Shown here piece by piece: positions 10,591 through 21,806 of a DNA stretch of 64,000 nt (the first letter of the stretch is position 1; the number at the start of each line of letters is the position of its first letter). A model generated the notes under the pieces. It saw nothing but the letters and a program-made list of their open reading frames with translations, ran no database searches and had not been told where the DNA came from. The translations under genes were made by a program, and so were the position numbers. This DNA is from Hofstenia miamia (taxonomy: Eukaryota; Xenacoelomorpha; Acoela), in assembly GCA_004352715.1 (NCBI GenBank), contig SCFE01000064.1, forward strand, positions 1,741,358 to 1,805,357. The letters are read 5' to 3'.

Positions 10591-11654
10591 CTAAAGTTAT
10601 CTACAGGTATTTTACTCCGCTTTAGGTGTCATTGGAATTCGGCTTGGATATGGGTTGGCACTTTATTTCAGAAACTATATGTAGCGGTTAATAAATTCAA
10701 CGATATACACTAATAATGAGGTCTTCTTTAATTTTTTTTTACAAATAAGTCTACATGCAAATTTTGAGCATAGCGTTCTAAGAAATAAATGACAATAATG
10801 TACAAAAATGTGTCGTTCTCATTTTTATCAACATTTCTGCGTTTTACTATCAAAAATACTGCATTATCGGAAAATACCATAGCATTGAAGTTGGAACAAC
10901 ATTTATGTAATCCTCTTTGGTGTTTAGACTTAGCTGAAAAGATCTACTAAAATACTTTCAATGATTTTGAGATGTTTTGCTTCGGTATTATTTAAAAGTT
11001 TGGCGCCATAACTTAGTCCACAATCTTTTAGATGATTTGAAATGGTTGATTCAGCTTCATGTTCTTTTGTTCTTTTGCTTAGTCGCCGACCTCAATCTTA
11101 TACATTACATTAGATTTATCGGATATATTATTGTTGATTTTAAGCAAAGCTCTTGCTTTTTCTTTGATAAATTTGATCTTTTTCATTTGATTTATTAGAT
11201 CTATTGTATGTATTCCCCGATATTGTGTTTTAAATTTTAAATAAATATTCAAGATTTTGTGAATAATTCATTTCTTTGTAAATATTTCTGTAATTGCTTC
11301 TTTAATATATTTATCAATATAATGAGCTTAGGTCTTCATTTTTTCTTAAGTCTGCTTTCAATTTGATAATTTCTAGGCTTATGTTATCATAAGAGCTTGC
11401 AATAACGAATATTCTATGTATTGTTCCTTTAGTTAATTATACTTTGAAATATCTTGGAAAATTTGAATTAAAATTAAGTAACAAGCCAGTATCTGATGAT
11501 TTCTTGTATATTCCAGTTTTAAAAGATTTTCAATTATTCATTATATAAAATTGTAAATTTGATGATGTTATCTATTATATTTAGATTAGTTGACATTTCG
11601 TATTAAAGCAAATTTGTCATCCATATATCTTTCATAGAAATTGAACTCTATTTC
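10591..11654 (-). pseudogene. Second copy of Penelope-like element fragment
   Basis: Bases 10591 to about 11050 match 6146-6605 without indels. A 34-36 bp deletion then removes the YIG part of the endonuclease, and similarity continues to the end, with the RT part clearly different from the first copy beyond about 11390. On the minus strand this copy is the better preserved: YERYMDDKFALIRNVN (catalytic box), GIYKKSSDTGLLLNFNSN, GTIHRIF, then KRTKEHEAESTISNHLKDCG and a stop at about 10930. Several stops remain. Confidence 0.68.
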
Positions 11655-12654
11655 NNNNNNNNNNNNNNNNNNNNNNNNNNNNNNNNNNNNNNNNNNNNNN
11701 NNNNNNNNNNNNNNNNNNNNNNNNNNNNNNNNNNNNNNNNNNNNNNNNNNNNNNNNNNNNNNNNNNNNNNNNNNNNNNNNNNNNNNNNNNNNNNNNNNNN
11801 NNNNNNNNNNNNNNNNNNNNNNNNNNNNNNNNNNNNNNNNNNNNNNNNNNNNNNNNNNNNNNNNNNNNNNNNNNNNNNNNNNNNNNNNNNNNNNNNNNNN
11901 NNNNNNNNNNNNNNNNNNNNNNNNNNNNNNNNNNNNNNNNNNNNNNNNNNNNNNNNNNNNNNNNNNNNNNNNNNNNNNNNNNNNNNNNNNNNNNNNNNNN
12001 NNNNNNNNNNNNNNNNNNNNNNNNNNNNNNNNNNNNNNNNNNNNNNNNNNNNNNNNNNNNNNNNNNNNNNNNNNNNNNNNNNNNNNNNNNNNNNNNNNNN
12101 NNNNNNNNNNNNNNNNNNNNNNNNNNNNNNNNNNNNNNNNNNNNNNNNNNNNNNNNNNNNNNNNNNNNNNNNNNNNNNNNNNNNNNNNNNNNNNNNNNNN
12201 NNNNNNNNNNNNNNNNNNNNNNNNNNNNNNNNNNNNNNNNNNNNNNNNNNNNNNNNNNNNNNNNNNNNNNNNNNNNNNNNNNNNNNNNNNNNNNNNNNNN
12301 NNNNNNNNNNNNNNNNNNNNNNNNNNNNNNNNNNNNNNNNNNNNNNNNNNNNNNNNNNNNNNNNNNNNNNNNNNNNNNNNNNNNNNNNNNNNNNNNNNNN
12401 NNNNNNNNNNNNNNNNNNNNNNNNNNNNNNNNNNNNNNNNNNNNNNNNNNNNNNNNNNNNNNNNNNNNNNNNNNNNNNNNNNNNNNNNNNNNNNNNNNNN
12501 NNNNNNNNNNNNNNNNNNNNNNNNNNNNNNNNNNNNNNNNNNNNNNNNNNNNNNNNNNNNNNNNNNNNNNNNNNNNNNNNNNNNNNNNNNNNNNNNNNNN
12601 NNNNNNNNNNNNNNNNNNNNNNNNNNNNNNNNNNNNNNNNNNNNNNNNNNNNNN
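11655..12654. other. Assembly gap of exactly 1000 N
   Basis: A run of 1000 N, placeholder size. It cuts off the upstream RT domain of the second Penelope-like copy. Confidence 0.97.
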
Positions 12655-12981
12655 CCAGAACAATAATTAAATAGTCACTTAAATCAATGTTGTAGGTACT
12701 TCTCTCAATTTCACATTTTCATTCGAAAATTTCTAGATTCGATAACATTTAACAACAAACTGGGTTTACCCATAATGAGATTCTCCAAAATGCAAAACAA
12801 AAATTGCAGCATTGCTAAAACGTTCAAAAATCGCAAAAGAAATTATGTTATCCCGGATCACCATCACATTCTGAGTGAAATTTTTCAGCTGCAAGGAAGC
12901 TTATGCTTGATAAAATAGGGTGGAGCCCATACTAAAAACTTGGAAGCACAATTCGTAGTCTGTATAGTTATCAAACAAAAA

Positions 12982-13197
12982 TTATTTGAAATAACAACTT
13001 AGATCTTCTTGATCATTGTTTTTACTTAAATTTTTGCCACCCGGGTCAACAGCGGGTCCGCTGGTCATGATTTGTTGATCTGGTTGCATCTCCGATCTAA
13101 AAGATGGAATCGAATTTTCATACAAGCAGAACGCAATTAAGCAAAAAAATGTACGAAGCCAAGTTTGTGTCATGAATAATAAGAGTATAAGATGCAC
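12982..13197 (-). CDS. Possible divergent small secreted peptide or first exon
   Basis: A 71-codon frame starting MHLILLLFMTQTW and LRTFFCLIAFCLY, which looks like a signal peptide, followed by a hydrophilic tail with TSGPAVDPGGKN. The tail is more GC-rich than its surroundings. It lies divergently 162 bp from the start codon of GNAT copy 1. The corresponding region upstream of GNAT copy 2 (about 29600-29660) is recognisable but has an early stop. No homologue recognised; it may be fortuitous. Confidence 0.22.
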   Translation of the reverse strand: MHLILLLFMTQTWLRTFFCLIAFCLYENSIPSFRSEMQPDQQIMTSGPAVDPGGKNLSKNNDQEDLSCYFK

Positions 13198-13358
13198 AAT
13201 CTAAGTTAAATGTTTGTCAAATTTTATCTTGTGTTTACTTATTCTTCGTTCAATTATATTGTAAGGAATGTGAATTTGTAAACAAGCACTGAATGGCATA
13301 GCATTTCATTGCAATTCAACATAATTTTATCATAGAAGTTTATTGTTAGGTTTAAGTA
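13150..13358 (+). promoter_or_regulatory. Shared 5' flank of the GNAT paralogues (copy 1)
   Basis: Nearly identical to 29600-29813: CAAGCACTGAATGGCATAGC and GAAGTTTATTGTTAGGTTTA occur in both immediately before the ATG. It presumably includes the 5' UTR and core promoter, duplicated with the gene. No unambiguous TATA box was identified. Confidence 0.5.
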
Positions 13359-13500
13359 ATGGCTGAAAAAGTCGAAAATTGGAAAGGGTGCCCTCCGCCA
13401 TCAAAGGAACCAATGATTGGTCAATATTGTGATATTGTACTACTGGAGCCTGATAAACATTTTGAAGCTCTCTGGGAAGAATTCGCGGCAGATAAAACGG
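13359..13500 (+). CDS. GNAT paralogue 1, exon 1
   Basis: 142 nt from the ATG, ending phase 1 before the donor GTTGGT at 13501. Encodes MAEKVENWKG through EEFAADKT and shares its ends exactly with exon 1 of paralogue 2. The ATG is supported by conservation of the start in both copies. Confidence 0.85.
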
Positions 13501-16500
13501 GTTGGTCTTTAGTATTTTTGACATTGCTAAGATTGAAAAAGATTGAAAATAGATTTACATATGGTATTTGTATTTTAAATTTATGTGTCATCATTGTACA
13601 CTCTTCATTTAATTGTTATTCAAATCTTAAAGTTTTGGACCCGAATATAACACATATTTTAATTAACCCAGCATCTTGGACGTTCTTGTGACTAAAAATT
13701 GCAGTCTCTAATTTCATTTCAATAACGTTGTTTACATTTATTAACTTCTGTTTGGGGTTTTATATGAGTCCAAGACGCGTTTGGTATCTGAATTCTTGAG
13801 ACACAACGACAGAATGATTTTGACAGTGATCAAGACAATGAATTTGTTGTTGAGTTTGTTCCAGATGATTCTGTAGGTAACATTAATGATGAAGATGACG
13901 ATATCTCAATTGCTGAAGAATGCACTGAACGAAGAAAAATATCTTTATTCAGCACAGTGCTTAAATTCAACAAAATTGCTGTTTGCTGTACCAAACGCGT
14001 CATGGAAAATTTGTACAAAAAATGAATATTTACAAATTAATATATTATTTATATAATACTATTCAATTATGTTAGCATTTATGCAGAGGTTCGTAAAATT
14101 TAACCCTTTCCATGAAGTATTTATTTATAGTGGCACATACGTTAGGGTAAGAAAATTCTTTATAAGATTTTTGAATTCAAACTTACTTTTTAGTTTTCGT
14201 TTATTTTCTGGTAAGTTATTCAAGTTATTCAAAGTTTATATGGTTGCGTTCAAAAATGTTTTTTGAATTTCATCTTATCAAGTGTTGATGCTCTTTTGTT
14301 AGAAGATATGCATAATTCGGAAATCGCAATTTATCGTAAGACTTGCTTTTGTTGTAGATATCCCAGAATTTTTAGTAAACGAGAAGTATTTAATTAAGGA
14401 TAAAGCACGTGAAATTTGAGTGGAAGGTTTGATACTAATAGATTTTTTGCATTTACATAAACGTTTTATTTGAGAATTGATTTTGTTTAATAATGTTTGA
14501 CTTATTATTAAATAAAACATTGCAATATCTAAAATGACTCATTACCAAGGCCCTTACTAGTTGCTGGCGCATTTTTATGTCTACAAACTCCGCTATATGT
14601 AGAGTGCATTTGATTCCCATTGTCATCTTACGCAGAATAGAATGAATTTGGTCGGAATATTGTAATTTATTGTCGGTAATTACTCCTAGGTGCTTAAACT
14701 TATCAACAAAGGCAATAGCTGTGTTAGCAAAATTTAATTTAAAAAGCAGATTGTCGCTTTTTGAGAAAGATGACATTACACAAAATACAGTTTTGAGGAA
14801 TTAACGGTTAAGCGATGCATGTTAAAGTATTTAAGCAAATGCAGGAAGTTGGTTTCTAAATTATATATTGATACCTCGCGTGATTTGTCATGTGTAAACA
14901 GGCAAGTTTGTCATCTACGTCTTGAAGAATTGTAATATTTTCATTTACGGCTTTATTGAGATCATTTACATAAAGTGAAAAGAGTAAGAGCCCCAAAAGT
15001 GTAACTTGTAAATATTTCCCCAGTTTGATAGTGTCCCATTAATTTTAACCCGCTGATAGCATTAACTTCTTAATATTTGAGTCAAATCCTAAATACATTA
15101 CTTTTTCAAGAAGAATTTTATGATCAATCGAATCAAAAGCTTTAGAAAGATCAAAGCATGCTATGCCTACATATTCATTATTATCTAAGCAATTTCGCCA
15201 GGACGCAGTTGAGTAAAGCAGGGCATCTGCATTTGAGCGTTTTTTACGAAATCCAATTGTATTTCGGCGAGCAGTGAGATTTTTGTAAGGAAAAGGCTCA
15301 TTTGTTCAAAAAGTAATTTTTCAAAGATTTTGCTAAAAGGCGTGGTGATCGAATTAGGGCGATAATTTGAACATTTTTGAGGATTATTTTATTTATATAG
15401 AGTTGTAACAAATGCCATTTTTAATAAAGATGTAAATTTATTAGTTCTTATACAATTGTTTATTACGAAGCACAGTGGGTACGCAATTTGTGAGGCGCAT
15501 TCCTTAATGCACCACGCTATAATTTCAGATGGGCCACAAGATTTATTAATTCTTAGACTTGAAACAGCTTTAAAGATTTCACAACTAGTCACATATCTAA
15601 ACGAAAAAGATGTAGAGAATTTTTTGTTATCGTTTTCATTTGGTATTGACCTTCTGTACCTAGATATTGCCCCATATTTAAAAATTCCTCATTGAAAGCA
15701 TTTGCGATATCAGAAGAATTATAAAGTTTTTTTTCAATGATAGTTTCAATGCAATTCACCTCATGTGTAACATTTTTTTGCCGATTGAGAAAAGTATTAA
15801 TAAATTCCCATCTTTTTTAGGAGAAGAAAGGTTCGAAAATGTTCTGATCATGTGATCATTTCAGATTTTCTCAATGCAATATTAGATTTATTCCGGGTAA
15901 CCTTGTATTTTAGATACTTTTCTGGTGACTTATGGGTCATTATTTAAATAATGAAGTTTGCTTGTCTCTTTTGTTACATTAACATTGAATGTCTGTAGAT
16001 TTACATTTATGCAAAGAAAACCATTATTATCAGTGCATGAATTATCTACTGGGTTCTTTACTTCTAACTATCTATGCATTGCATCACACACGCAAAGAGT
16101 TGTAGCCTCTCTACAACTGCAAATCTATTTCTAAAATCAATTATTTTCTTAAAAAATTTTGCCGGATAGAAATTCATTCGCATCTGCTGCTGTCTGCATT
16201 GGAGTGTCTGTTATGAATCTATCACAGGTTTTTAGTGTGATGCAATGCATAGATAGTTAGAAGTAAGGAATCCAGTACATAATTCATGCACTGATAATGG
16301 TTTTCTTTGCATAAATGTAAATCTACAGACATTCAATGTTAACGTAACGAAAGAGACAAGCAAACTTCATTATTTAAATAATAACCCTTATCTGCCAAAT
16401 ATTTTCTAAAAGCTATATTGTTAGATTTGATCATCAATTTGATGTCTGCATGATGTTAACCATGGTTTCTCTTTGAATTTCCTAATAGAAGGCTTTTCCT

Positions 16501-19500
16501 TGATTAAATGCTTTTTTAGGACAGAAAAAGTTTACGTAGTTTTCAAAAATAGTAATAAATGTTTCAAACATGTCGTCAATATCCAAATTTATAAAAACAT
16601 TTTCCCATGTTTCTTTGCCTAATTTACTTTTTAATTTCTTTAAGGAATTTTTGCTTGTTTCACGTATGTCTATCCACCTATAAATGGGCACATTTACTGC
16701 TTGCTTCGAAGGTATGCATGTAATTATAGAATCATCGGAAAAAGGGCATTCACTACATAAACAGTAATACAGAAAAGGTGCTGATAGAGGAAGCACTGAG
16801 AGTAGCAATTCGGACATTGAACTTAATGCTTACAATGCAAATGGAATTACTTTAACAGAAGATAAGCTTCCCACACGAGTTCGACTATGAAATTTCTTAC
16901 AGAGGAACCAAGAACGCTTTCAACTCCTATACAACAGATTTAGATGAATTTCGGTTATTCCTGCATGAGTGAGGAAATAATGCGCACTATTTTATCGTTT
17001 GCAAATCAAAAAGCAACGAACAATTTCCTCTGAAAACGGTAAAATTCTTGCCAACATTTCGACATGGAAGAATTCCATTATTATATGCGCTGCTAGTGAC
17101 TTAGAACTCGAAAATTTATGGCAACTAGGCGAGAGCAAACTGCTATGGCTCTGAATCCAAGAACGCTTTCAACTCCTATACAACAGATTTAGATGAATTT
17201 CGGTTATTCCTGCATGAGTGAGGAAATAATGCGCACTATTTTATCGTTTGCAAATCAAAAAGCAACGAACAATTTCCTCTGAAAACGGTAAAATTCTTGC
17301 CAACATTTCGACATGGAAGAATTCCATTATTATATGCGCTGCTAGTGACTTAGAACTCGAAAATTTATGGCAACTAGGCGAGAGCAAACTGCTATGGCTC
17401 TGAATCCAAGAACGCTTTCAACTCCTATACAACAGATTTAGATGAATTTCGGTTATTCCTGCATGAGTGAGGAAATAATGCGCACTATTTTATCGTTTGC
17501 AAATCAAAAAGCAACGAACAATTTCCTCTGAAAACGGTAAAATTCTTGCCAACATTTCGACATGGAAGAATTCCATTATTATATGCGCTGCTAGTGACTT
17601 AGAACTCGAAAATTTATGGCAACTAGGCGAGAGCAAACTGCTATGGCTCTGAATCCAAGAACGCTTTCAACTCCTATACAACAGATTTAGATGAATTTCG
17701 GTTATTCCTGCATGAGTGAGGAAATAATGCGCACTATTTTATCGTTTGCAAATCAAAAAGCAACGAACAATTTCCTCTGAAAACGGTAAAATTCTTGCCA
17801 ACATTTCGACATGGAAGAATTCCATTATTATATGCGCTGCTAGTGACTTAGAACTCGAAAATTTATGGCAACTAGGCGAGAGCAAACTGCTCTGAATCGC
17901 TGCAAATTTTTTCCTGGGAGCAGTAAGATTTAATAATGTAAGCAAAGGAGAAGAACAGACAAATATGCAGCTGTTAGGGAAGCTTGGGAGTTATCTGTGC
18001 TGAGTTTACGTATTTTTTACATGCCTGATACATTCCTCCTCGTTCTCAGGATAAAATTAAAGAAATCGAAAATATATCAAAAAAATTGGTCAAAGGATAC
18101 AATGGAAGAATTCGTAAATTAAATAATTGTCGTATAATATGTTAATACGTATTTTATAATGGGGTATTGTTAATCTCCCGCAATATTATTAATTAATATT
18201 GGGAATAGTTACTAGAAGCGATTGATCTTTTCTGTTGCTAATTACCTAGTTATCTAAATTAACTTAACGCCAGGCTTGCCGTTGTGTGAGTTTTTTCGCC
18301 CAACAACCAACACAACGCAACAACAAAAAGCTGTCGAGTCACACAACACACACAACACAACAGAGTAAAAAATTACATAATTCTTACAATTTGGGTAAAC
18401 CTGTGAACATTAATATTAACCCTATTTCCACTAGTGTTACTTTTAGCTAACAAACCGAGTTGTCCGCATTTTGAACAATTTTCTCCAAGCCTGTTTAGAA
18501 ATATTGAAAGCTTTTTTACATGGACACATCTATGGGGTAGGGCGTGTTCATGCAATGATGAAGTTTTTTGCTAAGAATCATTCTTGTGCCTGAAGTATAT
18601 GAACATACTAATTATTTTCAATGAGAAATCCGATTGTTTGTTAAAAGATTGAAATTGTTACCATACCTAATTTTCAAATAATTAGTTGGTCCAGTGCCCA
18701 TTGAAACACAAATTGCCCCAAAATATTTCGCTTTCTGGAGAAAAACAATGCGAGCGTAGTTAAAGCAATCCGTGCACAACGTCAGAGGTTGTCACGCCTT
18801 TGGAAACCATCACAGATTCTGAACGAATCCTAGTGGAATTAGATTTAAGTACATAACAATATTTGTAATGAAAAATCGTAGCATAGATGTTGGTTTTTCA
18901 AATAATTTATTATTTATTAATCTTAACCCAGAATTTCACTCGCATCACAATTTATTTTAAAGTCCGTAGGTTGTTTTGCGGTGTTTTTAGATTTTAAATA
19001 TCTTCATTATTTGTGAGTTATAAGCGTTTAAAATTAGCAAAAAAATTTTAAAAATCCTTACGGAAATAGGGTCACACATTTACACATGTATACGCAAACC
19101 GGAATTAATATAAAGGGTGCTTTTAATGATTGGAAACTAATTTCAAGATTTGTGATATTGAATGACCAGGTCGATCCCCAGGAACTTTTCCCTTTAAGTT
19201 TTTTTGTTGAGGATACTAAGGGTAAGATTTTACCGTAAGAAACCGACCAACTCCAGGCAGCCATCTAAACAGAAATTCAGTAAATTGGACCAGATTTGAC
19301 CAGTGCAGTGAAGAGCAGTTTGGATCAATACTTGTTTGCTTTCAGGAAAGCAGCACGCAACACACGAAAAATGTTGAATTTAAAAATTAACTAATTCAAA
19401 GGCTCTGTTAATGCTTTGTACAGTAAAATACATCCCATAATTAGGGAGCTATTAAAGACTTTTGCTCCTATCTTTAAAAATCATCCTGCATAAGAGAATG

Positions 19501-21772
19501 CGACTTTTTGTATTCGAAAGATATTGCCTTCGAAAAATGCCACTGCATCAATATTAAGAAAGGAGAAGAATATGAAAGTATTCTCATAAAATTTAGAAGT
19601 GCATAAATTAATTATACAGTTAAGAATGTAAAGTAATATCATTTTTGTAATGTTTCTGTAGTTTCCATGAAGCGAGGATTATTTATGATATTGTGTAATT
19701 TGCTAAGACATGAAACGCAGAAATATAAATAAGTCTGGATTGAAGCTTCATCCAATCTCATCTCGACCTATGTATACCCAGCAGCTTCTAAATCTCTGCT
19801 GAGGCTTTATTAATGAAAAGATATTAACCCTCAGCATCATAGTGTAAGCATTCTTCTTCATCTCATTTTCAACAAATTTTCCAACAAGCCAAATTGGGAT
19901 ATTGGTACATCTATGCAAAAATATGCTCCCGTGTTCTGATAAAAAACTTTCAAATTTTCCCCATACCTGTTTTGTTTTCTGTAGAAACACCACTAATATT
20001 CATTGAGGCACGCTGTTTGTAATTTCAGTTGCGACTTTATGCAAATAAACGTCCCAATGGTTCACGACCTGGGACAGCGTTATAACGACAATAAAAGTGG
20101 AGAGAATTCTCTATCTTGTGTTTTTTTTCAAAATTTAGATATATTTAGCATTTCGTTTGTCAAAATTTACTAGGGTGATATATTTTAGAACAATATAACA
20201 GTTAAAACTCAATATTGAAGTGCAATATGTCGCTTATTTTTTGAATTTGTTAACAATTTATGGCCAAATTCAGACATATCTAAAATTTTTAGGTTCATTA
20301 TAATAATTGTATAAAAATTTAGAAATTATAATTTATATTCTAGGATCACTTTCATATATAATAACCTAAATAATGGTCTTATACTCTCTTTGTTACATAG
20401 CATAAATTACAATAATGGGTCTTTAGTAAGTTTGAAAATACAGAACATAATATATGGGTCCGATTTATATTGGATAAAGGTGAAAAATTTAATTTTGTAA
20501 GCCTATATTTTTATCCACCACACAACATGTTGTGTTGTGCACACAACAAATTTAAAATCTCACACAACACAGCTTATGATGTTGTAATGTTATTATGCAA
20601 ACAATTTTATGGCACTTGGTGTAAAATTCGCAAAGATTATTTTTCAACCACCCACAAACTGGGAGGTTTATTCTCCCTTTCGCCCAGTCACAGCACTGAG
20701 CAGCATCGACAAATTGCTTCAAGTGCGGAAAACCAATATGCCCATTTCACCGAAATTTGAGAAGATTTGCTGTTGCCACATTTGTATATGAATATATTGA
20801 CAATTATAATGACATTTACCTCAATTTGAATTTTTTAATATTTGATTTGTCATTGTTTTGGAATGATAATCATATTTTCTAGAAAACGTGTTATAATGTA
20901 CTGTTATATTTACACATGACAAACTATAATGTTTAATGTCTTTTGCTAAACGGAACTTTCTTTGAAGATTGATATTAGAACATTGAGTTTGATTTGAATT
21001 CAAATTTTGATAAGCATTTGAAAAAAATAAGGGATTTACTAATTAAAAGGTCGATTTTGACGTAGCATTATACTAAATATTTGTGAAATTCGGGTTTTTC
21101 ACGTCTAAGCAAATTCTGCAGACATGTTTTTGACAGTTTTTACTTTAAGCGGCTTAAAATATCTTCAAGGAATATTAAGAGTCTATGAAAATTCTTAAGC
21201 TGTTTGAAGTTGACTCAAAAATCTGAAGCAGAATGTGTTTCTAAGTCCGAATCATTTTTATGTCGTCTTTGTGAAAATTATCAATCATATTTTGTACATT
21301 GCATTGTCAATTCTGATGAAATTGCTTTGTAGATATCGACTGGAAATATTTTTTGGTTGGTCCATTCCCCAACATTGAATTATTTCGAGAATATCTTGTG
21401 AAAAACACCACTCGGAGGGGAGACATATTTTATACAATCCTAAATAAAGCTGGAAGACCTCTAGGCATGGCAAGTTACTTGAATGTTGTTCCTCAACACG
21501 GTTGTGTAGAAGTTGGACATATACATTTAAGGTTTTTGCATGTATTTTTTCGCATAGTTTTTTGCATGATTTCATGATATATGTCTGCATAAATTTACAC
21601 AATGAATTTCGCATAGAAACACATGTATATATAATATATCAATGAACAAACAATTATATTCAAAATTTAAATGCGTGCGATGTATTCAACAATCGACGTT
21701 ATAAAATAGAAATGAGAAGTTATATGTAAATTGTATTGAATACAATTTTTATTTTGCTTGTTAGCAAATTTA

Positions 21773-21806
<34 letters not shown>

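Noticed and set aside
9552-10713. Long open frames across 9.5-10.7 kb
   Set aside because: They consist almost entirely of N translated as unknown residues.
11632-12666. Long frames on both strands across 11.6-12.7 kb
   Set aside because: The 1000-N gap produces them; there is no sequence evidence.
18285-20600. ACACAACACA-type blocks at 18.3 and 20.5 kb as a possible TIR pair
   Set aside because: The similarity is limited to low-complexity CAACA runs with no consistent ends or target duplication.
20470-20791. Overlapping frames of 96 and 60 codons at 20.5-20.8 kb
   Set aside because: No motif, no splice context, and located inside a GNAT intron; I could not support a gene.
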